Counted from the first letter of the stretch, positions 18,814-27,480 are shown. The stretch is 64,000 bases of DNA from Actinoplanes auranticolor (GCF_018332655.1 NZ_BOQL01000068.1:20610-84609); one strand, 5' to 3'. A program made the numbers and translations. The notes: a model not told the origin generated them from the sequence alone.

Positions 18814-18897
18814 GCGAAGGAGGTGCTGCAGACTCTGCCGCTGCGCGGCCGGCACAGCGACGATCAGCTCAGGCACGAAAGGATGGGAGGTGCCGTC

Positions 18898-19032
18898 ATG
18901 TCGTGGTTCATCCTCGTGATCCTCGCGGTGCTGGCGCTGTTGATCGTGGCCGGGCCCGTGCTCGAGGACCTGATCGACCGGATCTGGCCGCCGCACACCG
19001 ATCCGGCAGCACGCCACGCCCACCGGAGATGA
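18898..19032 (+). CDS. 44-residue single-span membrane protein
   Basis: ATG at 18898 has GGGAGG 7 bp upstream. The product is one hydrophobic helix (FILVILAVLALLIVAGPVLE) followed by a short charged tail rich in Asp, His and Arg. No family is recognised. It ends 8 bp before the CBS pseudogene start and shares its upstream DosR-box-like site. Its small size makes it easy to miss, but the ribosome-binding site and codon pattern support expression. Confidence 0.6.
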   Translation: MSWFILVILAVLALLIVAGPVLEDLIDRIWPPHTDPAARHAHRR

Positions 19033-19040
19033 GGCGCGTC

Positions 19041-19652
19041 ATGAAACTGTGGCATGTGGACGACGTCATGACCAAGGACGTCGTCACGGTGCGGGAGGGC
19101 ACCCCGTACCGTGACATCGTCGATCTGGTGCTCAGTCGCCGGGTGAGCGCGCTGCCGGTCGTCAACGAGGCCGGCAAGCTGGCCGGCCTGGTGTCAGAGG
19201 CGGATCTCCTGCACAAAGTCGAGGCCGGCGGCGCGCCGCCCCGCCCCTCGTGACTGCCGAACCGTCGCTGTCCCTGGCCGCTGCTGCCCGCCGCATGCAC
19301 CGTGAGCACGTCAAGCGGCTTCCGGTCGTCGACCCTTCCGGGCATCTCATCGGCATCGTGACCCGCAGCGACCTGCTCGAGGTGCACCGGCGCACAGACG
19401 GCGAGATCCGCCGTGACGTCGTCGACGAGGCGCTGCAGCACGTCATGGCGGTGAAGGGCGCCACCGTGCGGATCGAATGCGTCGACGGTGGTTGTGACCG
19501 GGCGGGTGCAGTTCCGGTCCAGCGCCGAACTGATCGCCCAGGTGATCCGGCACGTTCCGGGGGTCGTCGACGTGGCGGACGGCCTCGTGTTCGACGTCGA
19601 CGACAGCCTGATCAGCGGTTCCAGGATCGGCACACCGTTCGGTGCCGCCTGA
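19041..19652 (+). pseudogene. CBS-CBS-BON protein remnant (paralogue of 53381-54076)
   Basis: The start MKLWHVDDVMTKDVVTVREG and the end of CBS 1 (GLVSEADLLHKVEAGG) are nearly identical to the intact gene at 53381. About 30 residues (the linker and the start of CBS 2) are then missing and the frame closes at about 19251. CBS 2 resumes in another frame as PSLSLAAAARRMHREHVKRL...GIVTRSDLLEVHRR. A second shift near 19480 moves the BON-like tail (VTGRVQFRSSAELIAQVIRH...GTPFGAA) into a third reading, ending at 19652. ATG with upstream GGAG-like bases is intact. Confidence 0.85.
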
Positions 19653-19693
19653 GCACAGCACCGACCGCAGGACTGTCGGTCAGGAGGAACGTC

Positions 19694-20134
19694 ATGGCAC
19701 CCTTGTCCGTCTTCGACCAGCTCGTCCTGCACCCCTTCCTCGGTGATCTCCCGACGGGCTGGCTGCGGCGCCCGGCGGCCCACGGCCGCCCGGTGCTGCG
19801 ACACACGGGCTACCGGCTGTTCAGAGAAGAAAGCCCGGCCGAGCACTTCTGGCTGCTGCGTTCCGGCATCGGTGCCGGCAGCTTCGTCGGCTGGTCCTGG
19901 CTGTCGCCGCCGTATCGCTGGACCCTCGGTGCGGCTGTGGCGGAGGACTGCCACGCGATCGAGGTCGACGCCGCCCCGGTACGCCTGCTCATCAGCGCGG
20001 ACCCCGCCCTCGGGCGGGAGCTCACCGCACGCTTCCTAAATGTCATGGGCAGCCGGCTGCAGGCGGCGCGACACCGGCTGACCGAGCTGTACGCCTACCC
20101 GGACCATCCCGCCGGTGCTTCCGGTCCTGGCTGA
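19694..20134 (+). CDS. Cyclic-nucleotide-binding-domain protein, internally shortened
   Basis: The 146-residue protein resembles actinobacterial Crp-like cNMP-binding single-domain proteins: DQLVLHPFLGDLPTGWLRR, YRLFREESPAEHFWLLRSGI, GWSWLSPPYRWTLGAAVAED. In relatives about 20 residues, including a beta-strand pair, stand between LLRSGI and GWSW; here they are absent, an in-frame deletion that removes part of the beta-barrel. There is no DNA-binding domain. AGGAGG precedes the ATG. Whether it still folds is doubtful; it may be another decayed regulon member. Confidence 0.65.
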   Translation: MAPLSVFDQLVLHPFLGDLPTGWLRRPAAHGRPVLRHTGYRLFREESPAEHFWLLRSGIGAGSFVGWSWLSPPYRWTLGAAVAEDCHAIEVDAAPVRLLISADPALGRELTARFLNVMGSRLQAARHRLTELYAYPDHPAGASGPG

Positions 20135-20140
20135 GCGGGA

Positions 20141-20158
20141 CGGGGGACTGAGCCCCCG
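20141..20158. terminator. Short hairpin after the cNMP-binding gene
   Basis: CGGGGG / CCCCCG with a 6-nt loop, 6 bp beyond the stop at 20134; no U-tract. Confidence 0.35.
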
Positions 20159-20240
20159 CCGCGCATGACCTGTGGCACTGCTCGCAGGCCGGGCCGACGC
20201 GCTGTGCTGGAAGAGAACTCAGAGGCGTCGGGAGAATGCG

Positions 20241-21011
20241 ATGAGGTTGCTCGAGAGGCACAGGATCCAGCGCGACGACCGGCCGGCGAACGGCGCGGTC
20301 GTCGTCGGCGTGGACGACTCGGCGGCCAGCCGGGTCGCGGCGGAGTACGCCGCGGTGGAGGCGGAGTTGCGCGGGTGGGATCTGCAACTGCTGCACGTCC
20401 AGCCCGCTGGGACGACCCGGTATGCGCCGGGCGACCGAGGGGCACGAATGCTCGAACGGATGGCCGGCCGGGTGCACGGACGCGCACCGGCCGTCGCTGT
20501 CTCCAGTCACCTCGCCGTCGGTGCGGCGGCCACCGTGCTGCTCGAGGAGGTCTCCGACACCGACATCGTCGTCGTGGGGCATCACAGCGGTCCGGCGCTC
20601 GCCGCGTTCGGGATTCGTATCGAGGAGCGGGTGGCCGCCCTTCACCGGGGTCCTGCGCTGGTCGTCCCCGAGTCCGGCCGGCCTCTCGGCCCGGCACTCG
20701 CCGACCGGCCGGTCATCGTCGGCGTCGACGACGACAGGAGTCCCACGGCGGTCCTCGACTTCGCCCGTACCGAGGCGATGCTCCGCGGATGCGAGCTGAT
20801 CGTCCTGCACACATCGGGTGACGGTTCCGTACCCCGGCTGTGCCACGGCGCCGTCACGGGTGATCCGGTCGAGGCGATGGTGAGCGCGTCACAACAGGCG
20901 TCGGCCGTGGTGGTCGACCGGCACGGTGCCGACGTCACCACGACGCTCATCGGCCGTGCCGCCCGCGTTCTGGTCCGTGCGTCCGCGTGCCCGGTGTTCC
21001 TCATCGGCTGA
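20241..21011 (+). CDS. Two-domain universal stress protein, degenerate nucleotide motifs
   Basis: The 256-residue protein has two USP-like halves: GAVVVGVDDSAASRVAAEYA with DTDIVVVGHHSG, and PVIVGVDDDRSPTAVLDFAR ending CPVFLIG. Neither half keeps the G-x2-G-x9-G-S ATP motif, and the second is short (about 100 residues), so it probably does not bind ATP in the standard way. ATG at 20241 follows GGGAGA. It is transcribed towards the DUF4389 gene and separated from it by an excellent terminator. Confidence 0.8.
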   Translation: MRLLERHRIQRDDRPANGAVVVGVDDSAASRVAAEYAAVEAELRGWDLQLLHVQPAGTTRYAPGDRGARMLERMAGRVHGRAPAVAVSSHLAVGAAATVLLEEVSDTDIVVVGHHSGPALAAFGIRIEERVAALHRGPALVVPESGRPLGPALADRPVIVGVDDDRSPTAVLDFARTEAMLRGCELIVLHTSGDGSVPRLCHGAVTGDPVEAMVSASQQASAVVVDRHGADVTTTLIGRAARVLVRASACPVFLIG

Positions 21012-21041
21012 GCGACGTGCCGGCAGCTGTGGCTGCCGGAA

Positions 21042-21069
21042 ACGGAGAGACCCGCAAGGGTCTCTCCGT
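21042..21069. terminator. Bidirectional intrinsic terminator with GNRA loop
   Basis: A perfect 12-bp stem (ACGGAGAGACCC / GGGTCTCTCCGT) is closed by a GCAA tetraloop. It lies 30 bp after the plus-strand USP stop and 18 bp after the minus-strand DUF4389 stop. Confidence 0.8.
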
Positions 21070-21087
21070 TGTCACCGGGCCCGGTCG

Positions 21088-22596
21088 CTACGCAGATGCG
21101 ACGACCGCGGGAGGCGGCGGCAGGTACTGCGGGGGTGGCGGTCCCGTACGGGGAGGCTCCACCGGTGGTTCGCCGGACGACGAGGGACCGCTGTGCCGGC
21201 GGCCCAGGGTGACACCGCCCAGCACGATCAGGCCGATGCCCAGGATGGCCAGGACGATGCCGGTACCCAGCACGCCGCCGCCGAGGGCGGACAGGTCGGG
21301 AATCTGCGCCGACGCCCGGACCCGGGTCGCCACGTCCACGGAACCGTCGGCGTTGGCCAGCACGACCGTGTAGTTGCCGTCGGCAGCCTGCCACTCCAGG
21401 GTCGCGTTCTGCGCGCCCGTGCCGGATGCGAGCCAGAAGTCCTGCTCGGGCGGCGCGGGAACAGCCCTCACAGCCCCGGCCGTCCGGTCGTAGCTGGCTC
21501 GGTCGTCGGAAACATTGACGATACTGTCCCGCGCCGTGCCGGACAGCCAGGACTCCACTTGCGCCTGACGGCCGATGCCGACGAACACGGGCTTGCCGTT
21601 CGTGCTCGCCACCGTGATGCGGACGCCACCGACGTCGGTGAGGTTGCGGGCCCAGAAGTCCCCGCCTTCGATCGTGATGCCGTCGGCGGTGATGGCGGCG
21701 GTGGAGCTGGTCGCCCGCACCACCGGGCTGGTGACGTATCCGGAGCTGTCGCGCATCCCGTCGAAGGCGAGCAGCGCGGTGCCCGCAGCGCCGAGTCCGG
21801 CCGCCGGGATCAGCAGCACCGCGCCGGCGACGAGGGCGGTCACCGCCCCGGCCACCGAGCCGGATACGGGAGGGGCCGGTTGTGGACCGGGCGCCCCTTC
21901 GGCCCGGACGGCCGGCAGTCCGGTCCGCGCCGGCCCGTCCGGGTCGTCGTCCGGTTCCGTGTCACCCTGATCCAGGCGGAAGGGCGGATAGGCGGGGGTG
22001 AGCAGAGCCAGGTACGCGACGACCCGCAGGTTCCACCGGGCCACGCCGACCAGCAGGTCGTAGAGACCGCGCGGATAGCGGGAGGTGAGCAGCAGGCTCA
22101 GGCCGGCGATGAGGATGCCCACGGTCACGACGCCCAGTGGCGCGGAGTTCGTGGTGTCGCCGTTGTCGATGGTCCAGGTCGCCGCGCCGCCGAGCGCACC
22201 GAGCAGCAGGATGTGCGGCACGGCCAGGAGCCACGCGACCAGCGGCAGCCAGCGCGGCGGCGAGGGCGTGTCCGTCAGCTGCAGCCGGGCCGGATAGTCC
22301 GGTACGTCGGCCAGGGTGAACGGTGGATACCGGTCGGTGCCGAGCGCCTGGTAGCCGTAGTAGTTGACGCGCCAGGTCCAGCGCAGCACCGCGAGATTGT
22401 AGGCGCGGATCGCCGACGGATACCTGCCGGTGAACAGGACCGCCAGATAGGCGCACAGGGTGAGCACGATGAAACCCACCCAGAGGACGGCCAGGACGAG
22501 GTAGTGCGGGATGAGCAACGCCCACTTGACGAGCCACAGCCACCGGCTCAAGGACTCGTCGCGGCGTGCCTCGACCCGCAGCGGATAGCGGTTCAT
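21088..22596 (-). CDS. DUF4389 membrane protein with duplicated domain
   Basis: The 502-residue protein begins MNRYPLRVEARRDESLSRWL, the canonical DUF4389 start. Two DUF4389 units follow, each a pair of helices plus an amphipathic segment: LIPHYLVLAVLWVGFIVLTL with FTGRYPSAIRAYNLAVLRWT, and AVPHILLLGALGG with LTSRYPRGLYDLLVGVARWN. A further helix near residue 265 precedes an extracytoplasmic beta-rich region with repeated Asn/Ser/Gly, and a final helix leads to a Pro-rich tail. The function of the family is unknown. The start has GGAGGTG upstream. It is monocistronic, ending at the strong terminator at 21042. Confidence 0.85.
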   Translation of the reverse strand: MNRYPLRVEARRDESLSRWLWLVKWALLIPHYLVLAVLWVGFIVLTLCAYLAVLFTGRYPSAIRAYNLAVLRWTWRVNYYGYQALGTDRYPPFTLADVPDYPARLQLTDTPSPPRWLPLVAWLLAVPHILLLGALGGAATWTIDNGDTTNSAPLGVVTVGILIAGLSLLLTSRYPRGLYDLLVGVARWNLRVVAYLALLTPAYPPFRLDQGDTEPDDDPDGPARTGLPAVRAEGAPGPQPAPPVSGSVAGAVTALVAGAVLLIPAAGLGAAGTALLAFDGMRDSSGYVTSPVVRATSSTAAITADGITIEGGDFWARNLTDVGGVRITVASTNGKPVFVGIGRQAQVESWLSGTARDSIVNVSDDRASYDRTAGAVRAVPAPPEQDFWLASGTGAQNATLEWQAADGNYTVVLANADGSVDVATRVRASAQIPDLSALGGGVLGTGIVLAILGIGLIVLGGVTLGRRHSGPSSSGEPPVEPPRTGPPPPQYLPPPPAVVASA

Positions 22597-22856
22597 GACA
22601 CCTCCTGAAGGTTCGTCCTCAGCAGATCGCGCCGGGTACGCGCCCCGGCAGAGTCCGATGTCCCGTCTGCCGGCGGCGAAGGTCCGCCCCGGGCCGGCAC
22701 GCCCGGGCCGGTGCTCGGCGCGCTGCTCAGGCGACGGACGAGCGCGCCCCGAAGCCGGGCACTTCGCCTCTGGTCGGGGGCGACCCCGGCGACCCAGGGT
22801 CCAGGAGGGGGCCGGGCGGGGCGCCCGTGACTCCCCTGAGCGATGGGAGGCTCGTC

Positions 22857-23318
22857 ATGGTGCGGCGAGAAGGAGAGAAGGCCGACCAGGTCCGGGACAA
22901 CGACATCGTGGTGGGCGTGGACGGCTCGCCGTCGTCGAAGGCGGCTCTGCGGTGGGCGCTCATGCAGGCCCGTCGCACCGGCGCCCGGGTTCAGGCGGTG
23001 ACGTCATGGGAGTTCCCGGCCTACTACGGCATGAGTGCGGTGTTCCCGTACGAGGACTTCGCGGCCACGGCCGGGAGGATCCTCAGCGAGGCGGTCCAGC
23101 AGGCTCTGGAAGACGGCGGGCTCGACGTCCCGGTGCTGGAAACCGTGGTGGCCGGTCATCCGGCCCAGGTGCTGCTCGACATGTCGGCGCACGCGGCGCT
23201 GCTCGTGGTGGGCTCACGCGGCCACGGTGCTTTCACCGGTACGCTGCTGGGTTCGGTCAGTCAGCACTGCGCGCAGCACGCGCACTGCCCGGTGGTCGTC
23301 GTGCGGGGCAGGGGCTGA
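22857..23318 (+). CDS. Universal stress protein, single domain
   Basis: The 153-residue USP has NDIVVGVDGSPSSKAALRWA at its first strand and the complete ATP motif in GSRGHGAFTGTLLGSVSQHC. The C-terminal strand CPVVVVRG is present. The start at 22857 is chosen for GGGAGG 6 bp upstream; an in-frame ATG at 22827 lacks a site. No canonical DosR-box-like palindrome is seen directly upstream, unlike most regulon genes here. Confidence 0.9.
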   Translation: MVRREGEKADQVRDNDIVVGVDGSPSSKAALRWALMQARRTGARVQAVTSWEFPAYYGMSAVFPYEDFAATAGRILSEAVQQALEDGGLDVPVLETVVAGHPAQVLLDMSAHAALLVVGSRGHGAFTGTLLGSVSQHCAQHAHCPVVVVRGRG

Positions 23319-23676
23319 GCCGGCGGCGCCGGGACCTCGCAGGTCTTGACTTTGGTCCCAGCGCCGCACGTCCGACGGCCCGACCGCTCGCTGTGCCGGT
23401 GCGGGATCATGGAATCGGAGCCCGGTGAACTCATCGACGCCAACCTGACCGTCGACACGGCACCGCGAGTGGAACGCGTCGTGCCGCATCACCGGTCGTC
23501 AGCGACCCGGCTCGGTTGGTGATCGGGCATACGGGCCGTCGAGCGCCGCGACTCGGGACCAATGGCACTGCATACGGTGCGTTCCTGACGCTGGGATAGG
23601 GACAAGGAAGGCGTCCGGCCGGGCCCACCGAGGGCCCGGCGTCATGGTCGTCGTGTGGCCCGAAGGAGGTGCCGTC
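23319..23676. other. 358-bp intergenic region with weak boxes and a hairpin
   Basis: There is no supported gene. A 37-codon open frame (23409-23522) has no recognisable product. Two weak DosR-box-like sites (TTGACTTTGGTCCC at 23346-23359 and GGGACCAATGGCAC at 23555-23568, each 12 of 14) occur. A perfect 9-bp hairpin GCCGGGCCC / GGGCCCGGC with a 5-nt loop (23618-23640) lies in the probable leader of the DUF1876 gene. Confidence 0.5.
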
Positions 23677-23910
23677 ATGGCTCGTGCGCGTACCTGGACC
23701 GTCGAGATCACCATCACCGAGCACGAGGACGAGCGCCGTGCCCACGTCGGTGCCGTTGTGCGCCGGCGGCCGTCCGAGCAGGAAGGTGCCGTTGTCGGTG
23801 ACGAGTCGGCCACCGCCCGGGCGCTGGCCGTTCTCGCGTACAAGGCGCTGGACGCCGGCGCGGGCGACACCGGACAGATGGCCCGCCGGCCCATGCGGTT
23901 GCTGTCCTGA
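23677..23910 (+). CDS. DUF1876 (Rv1738-like) small protein, probable ribosome-associated dormancy factor
   Basis: The 77-residue protein opens RTWTVEITITEHEDERRAHV and closes with TGQMARRPMRLL. The W-T-V-x-I-x-I-x-E-H start and the Q-x-A-R-L-L-like end match mycobacterial Rv1738, one of the most strongly induced DosR-regulon proteins, whose fold resembles ribosome hibernation factors. The middle is slightly shorter than in Rv1738 (94 residues). AAGGAGG stands 7 bp before the ATG. The next gene starts 12 bp downstream. Confidence 0.85.
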   Translation: MARARTWTVEITITEHEDERRAHVGAVVRRRPSEQEGAVVGDESATARALAVLAYKALDAGAGDTGQMARRPMRLLS

Positions 23911-23922
23911 AGAGGAGGCGTC

Positions 23923-24450
23923 ATGACGGATCGGGGAAACACGACCGTGTTCCACCCCGCCTGGCGAGATCGAGCGGGGTTCTGTGGCGCCGATGTTCTG
24001 GACCAGCCGGCCGGATCGATCAGTCCGGCTCAGCGCGTGCACCTGCGTGCCGTGGCGGAACAGATCAAAATGGTGCACGACCTGTTCGCCGCCTTCGCCG
24101 ACGAGTACGCGCCGTTCCCCACCGAGCTCGTCGCGGCGCAGACCCGTGAGCTGGTCGCTGTCGGTCTGCTGCTCGCACGCTATGCCGTGGCCGACCCGGG
24201 CGCGCAACTGCCTCCCGGCGTGTTCTCCGACGCCGCGGCTCAACGCGACTACGAGCGACTTCGGGCGCGCGGAAGGGCGGGGCGTTCGGCCGCGTTGCGC
24301 GTGGTCGCGACGGCTCTGCGGGAGACCGTCGCCCTCCTGGACCCGCTGCCGGCGGATCTGACCGCCCCGGACATGCGCAACGTGTATCTCCAGCTCCTCG
24401 TATCATCCCGGCGGCAGTGCCGCATCGTGCAGGCGTGGAGCGCCCGGTAG
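23923..24450 (+). CDS. Helical protein, possibly DUF2202/ferritin-like
   Basis: The 175-residue product is almost entirely helical. Its spacing (AEQIKMVHDLFAAFADEYAP, TELVAAQTRELVAVGLLLAR, VFSDAAAQRDYERLRARGR, ALRVVATALRETVALLD) recalls DUF2202 ferritin-like proteins. However, the Glu and E-x-x-H residues that hold the di-metal centre in that family are replaced by Gln, Thr and Leu. It is either a metal-free relative or unrelated. It follows the DUF1876 gene by 12 bp with AGAGGAGG upstream, so the two are likely co-transcribed. It ends 12 bp from the convergent ABC permease. Confidence 0.55.
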   Translation: MTDRGNTTVFHPAWRDRAGFCGADVLDQPAGSISPAQRVHLRAVAEQIKMVHDLFAAFADEYAPFPTELVAAQTRELVAVGLLLARYAVADPGAQLPPGVFSDAAAQRDYERLRARGRAGRSAALRVVATALRETVALLDPLPADLTAPDMRNVYLQLLVSSRRQCRIVQAWSAR

Positions 24451-24462
24451 CGGCCGGCGTGC

Positions 24463-26115
24463 TCAGCCGCGGTACAGACCCCTGAGCCGAACGACCAGCA
24501 GGCCCACGGCGGTCCACGCGGCGACCACCATGAGATGGCCCACGGCGAAGCCCGGGTCCGGGCCGGCCGGGGAAGTGGCGGCCAGCAGCGCTGCCGAGAG
24601 GTGCTTGAGCGGGAACAGGTTTCCGACGGCGGCCAGCCAGCCGGGCATCGGCGCGTCGCCGACCATGAAGATGTCGGACACGAAACTCAGCGGCAGGAGG
24701 GTGCCGAGAGTCACCGGGACCAGCGAGGCGGCCGAGCGCAGCACGGCGACGGCGGCCAGGCCGATCGAGGCGAAGCACGCAACGCCCAGCACCAGGACGA
24801 CGGCCAGGGCCGGCAACCGCGCCACGTCGATGCGGACGTCGAGGAACAGCACGGCTACCGCGCAGAGCAGCACCGTGGACAGCGCCGACACCACCAGTAC
24901 GGTGCAGATCCGGCCGGCGAGGTACCACCGCAACGCGAGGGGGCCACCTAGCAGCCGCTTGAGGACACCCCTGCCACGGGCCTGGGCGACGTCCTCCGGC
25001 ATGTTCACGTAGCCGGCGACCGCGATCGCATACGCCGTCATGCCCGGCAGCAGGTACTGCGCCGCGGTCAGCCCGTGCACTTCGCCGGCACCGAACACGA
25101 CCGGGAACAACCCGAGCAGCAGGACCGGGAAGATCACGGCGAAGAAGACGGAGAGCGGGTCGCGCCATTGACTGGTGAGGGCGTACCGGACCTGCCCGCT
25201 GAGCAGCGCCGTAGCGGTCGGGCGGCCGGCCTCGATGGTGCGCAGACCGGGCACGGCCGGTGCCGGGCCGGCCTCCACCGGTGTGGTGGTCGCGTGAGCC
25301 GGCCTCGCCCCGCGTGGCATCCAGCCGAAACGCCACAGAGCCAGGATCGCACCCAGCAACCCCCACGCCACCATCACCAGCAGATCGCCGGGCCGGAAGC
25401 CGTACCCCCCGCCCGTCGGGTCGAAGGTCTGCGCCATCGCGCGGGCGAAGTGCCGCAGGGGCAGGGCCGATCCGATCCGGTCCAGCCACACCGGGAGATC
25501 GGCGCCGACGATGAAGACATCGGAGATGAACGCCAGTGGGATGAGGAGTCCCTGGGTGAGCGTCTGCACGACGAGCACCGTGCGGGTGACAGCGACCAGG
25601 GCGAGGCCGAGAGCCGAGAAGCATGCGATACCCACCGCCAGCGTCAGCAGCAGCGCGGGGATCTTCCGCCAGACGACGTCCACGCCGTAGAAGCCGGCGC
25701 CGACCCCGGTCAGCAACGCCGTCGCGGCCACGGACACCAAGGCCATGGCCGCCATCCGCGCGGCGAGCGCCGTCCACACCGGTACCGGCGTGCCGCGCAA
25801 CCGCATCAGGACACCGCGTTCCCGCAGCCCGGCGGTGTCGGTCGCCAGCATCACGAAGGTGGCTTCGGCGACCCCGAAGACGGCGAAGGGCGCCACGAGG
25901 AACTGGGCCACCGGCACTCCCGCACCGGTCGTCTCGTTCCCGACGACGGCGGACACGATGCTCAGGAAGGCCAGCGGAAAGACGAGGGTGAAGAACGCCG
26001 ACATGGGCGAGCGCGTGAATCCCCGCAAGGCGTGAACGGTCATGGTCCGCAACGGATGCGGCACCGACGGCGCAGTCCGCGCCGGAGGTCTCGTCAGTCG
26101 TTCATCGGTCGTCAT
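24463..26115 (-). CDS. ABC-2 type exporter permease, fused double permease
   Basis: The 550-residue product is two ABC-2 permease units in tandem. Each has six helices: the first runs from MTVHALRGFTRSPMSAFFTL to the segment ending LALWRFGWMPRG; the second runs from TALLSGQVRYALTSQWRDPL to the C-terminus. The conserved segments (QGLLIPLAFISDVFIVG and TLLPLSFVSDIFMVGDAPMP) recur in both halves. Drug or lipid exporters of the DrrB type usually have one unit, so a fused dimer paired with one ATPase gene is notable. The start at 26115 follows GGGGAG and overlaps the ATPase gene by 14 bp. The substrate is unknown. Confidence 0.88.
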   Translation of the reverse strand: MTTDERLTRPPARTAPSVPHPLRTMTVHALRGFTRSPMSAFFTLVFPLAFLSIVSAVVGNETTGAGVPVAQFLVAPFAVFGVAEATFVMLATDTAGLRERGVLMRLRGTPVPVWTALAARMAAMALVSVAATALLTGVGAGFYGVDVVWRKIPALLLTLAVGIACFSALGLALVAVTRTVLVVQTLTQGLLIPLAFISDVFIVGADLPVWLDRIGSALPLRHFARAMAQTFDPTGGGYGFRPGDLLVMVAWGLLGAILALWRFGWMPRGARPAHATTTPVEAGPAPAVPGLRTIEAGRPTATALLSGQVRYALTSQWRDPLSVFFAVIFPVLLLGLFPVVFGAGEVHGLTAAQYLLPGMTAYAIAVAGYVNMPEDVAQARGRGVLKRLLGGPLALRWYLAGRICTVLVVSALSTVLLCAVAVLFLDVRIDVARLPALAVVLVLGVACFASIGLAAVAVLRSAASLVPVTLGTLLPLSFVSDIFMVGDAPMPGWLAAVGNLFPLKHLSAALLAATSPAGPDPGFAVGHLMVVAAWTAVGLLVVRLRGLYRG

Positions 26116-27049
26116 CCGCCGGCTCCCCGGTGAGGCTGAGGTAGGCATCCTCGAGGACGGGTGGCGTCAGGGTCAGCGCCGGAAGCTCGAGGTGGTGGGC
26201 AGCCGCCCAGTGCGTCAGCAGGCGGGTGTCGGAGAGAGCCTGGTAAGTGTGGACGACGACTTGCGCGTCCCTGACGCTGACGGTGCCGGACATCCGGGGT
26301 AGCCGCTCCAGGGTGAAACCGGTGGGCAGCCGGAACGACAACCGGCTCGGCAACCCGCAGCGCTCCTGCAGGTCGCTCGGCCGCCCCCAGGCGACCAGAC
26401 GCCCGGCCCGCAGCACCGCCACCCGGTCGGCCAGCCGTTCGGCTTCTTCGATGTAGTGCGTGGTCAGCAGGATCGTCGTGCCGAGAGCACGGAGCCGGGC
26501 GATGAGATCCCAGGCATGGTGGCGGGCCGCGGGGTCGAACCCCGTGGTGGGCTCGTCGAGGAAAAGCAGGTCGGGCCGACCCGCCAGGCCCAGGGCGAGA
26601 TCCAGCCGGCGTCGTTGCCCACCGGACAACGTCTTCACCCGCGTGCGGCGCCGGTCGGTGAGGCCGACCAGTTCGGCGAGTTCGTCCGGGTCGTACCGGC
26701 GCGGATACAGCGACACCTGCAGCCTCAGCAGTTCGCCCACCGTGAACTCCTCCTCGAAGCCGGCGCTCTGCAGGACGATGCCGATCCGCTCCCGGTAGGA
26801 GCGCCCGCCGTATGCCGGGTCGAAGCCGAGGACGGACACGGATCCGCTGTCTCGGGACCGGTAGCCCTCGAGGATCTCCACCGCCGTGGTCTTGCCGGCT
26901 CCGTTGGGTCCGAGCAACGCGACCGTCTGCCCCGCCTCGACGGTGAAGCTGACCTGGTCCAGCGCCAGCAGGTTTCCGTACCGGCGGGTGAGCCCGTCGA
27001 CGACGATCGCCGGCGCGTCCCCACGTGCGCCGGTTCCGGAGACGTTCAT
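26102..27049 (-). CDS. ABC-2 exporter ATP-binding protein (DrrA-like)
   Basis: The 315-residue ATPase shows Walker A GPNGAGKTT, signature LSGGQRRRLDLALGL, Walker B LLFLDEP and the switch His in LLTTHYIEEAERLA. A C-terminal extension of about 90 residues is typical of DrrA-like exporters. The start at 27049 is the first ATG giving the normal family length, and it overlaps the MalK-like remnant upstream by 4 bp. It energises the double permease encoded next. Confidence 0.9.
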   Translation of the reverse strand: MNVSGTGARGDAPAIVVDGLTRRYGNLLALDQVSFTVEAGQTVALLGPNGAGKTTAVEILEGYRSRDSGSVSVLGFDPAYGGRSYRERIGIVLQSAGFEEEFTVGELLRLQVSLYPRRYDPDELAELVGLTDRRRTRVKTLSGGQRRRLDLALGLAGRPDLLFLDEPTTGFDPAARHHAWDLIARLRALGTTILLTTHYIEEAERLADRVAVLRAGRLVAWGRPSDLQERCGLPSRLSFRLPTGFTLERLPRMSGTVSVRDAQVVVHTYQALSDTRLLTHWAAAHHLELPALTLTPPVLEDAYLSLTGEPADDDR

Positions 27050-27249
27050 GTCGTCGCCGGCGCGCCCGCCGCGACCGGCGCCGGCTCGGCGGCACCGGCG
27101 GCGATCGCCTCGCCGGTGTGCGGATCGAAGAAGTACGCCGCGCGGAGCACGAGGAACTCCCCGTCGGCGACGGTCAGGGTGAGGTCCTCGACAGCCGTCG
27201 TGCCGCCGGGAAAGACCTTCGTCAAGTGTTCCAGCCGTACCACCGACAT
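27046..27249 (-). pseudogene. MalK/MsmK-type sugar ABC ATPase remnant
   Basis: Sixty-seven residues remain of a protein of about 360. The N-terminus MSVVRLEHLTKVFPGGTTAV followed by LTLTVADGEFLVL is the first 35 residues of a sugar-importer ATPase. It jumps in frame, exactly before Walker A, to YFFDPHTGEAI, the C-terminal tail of the same family. All catalytic motifs are lost. GGAGG and the ATG are intact, so the fragment is probably translated and coupled to the DrrA-like gene. A full DosR-box-like palindrome lies 78 bp upstream. Confidence 0.75.
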
Positions 27250-27326
27250 GGCTTGCCTCCACTCGCCGGCCGGCACTGCGCCGGCAGTCCTGTCTTCAGC
27301 GAAGCGCCGCCCGGCGTGGGCCGACA

Positions 27327-27340
27327 GGGCCTTCCGGCCC
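27327..27340. promoter_or_regulatory. DosR-box-like palindrome for the MalK remnant/ABC unit
   Basis: GGGCCTTCCGGCCC, full match, 78 bp upstream of the minus-strand start at 27249. Confidence 0.55.
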
Positions 27341-27480
27341 GTCGCCGATGCTGATGGTCCCGGAAGCGGTAGCTGTCCTGACCGCGCGATGTGGTGCCGG
27401 AGCGGCAGGAGCACCCCGTCGAGCGGCCGTACGTCTGACAGTCGTGCGGATCGGTCGACCGGATCCCACACCACCGAGTC

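Noticed and set aside
23409..23522. 37-codon open frame starting MESEPGELIDANLTVDT
   Set aside because: No ribosome-binding site and no recognisable family; likely intergenic.
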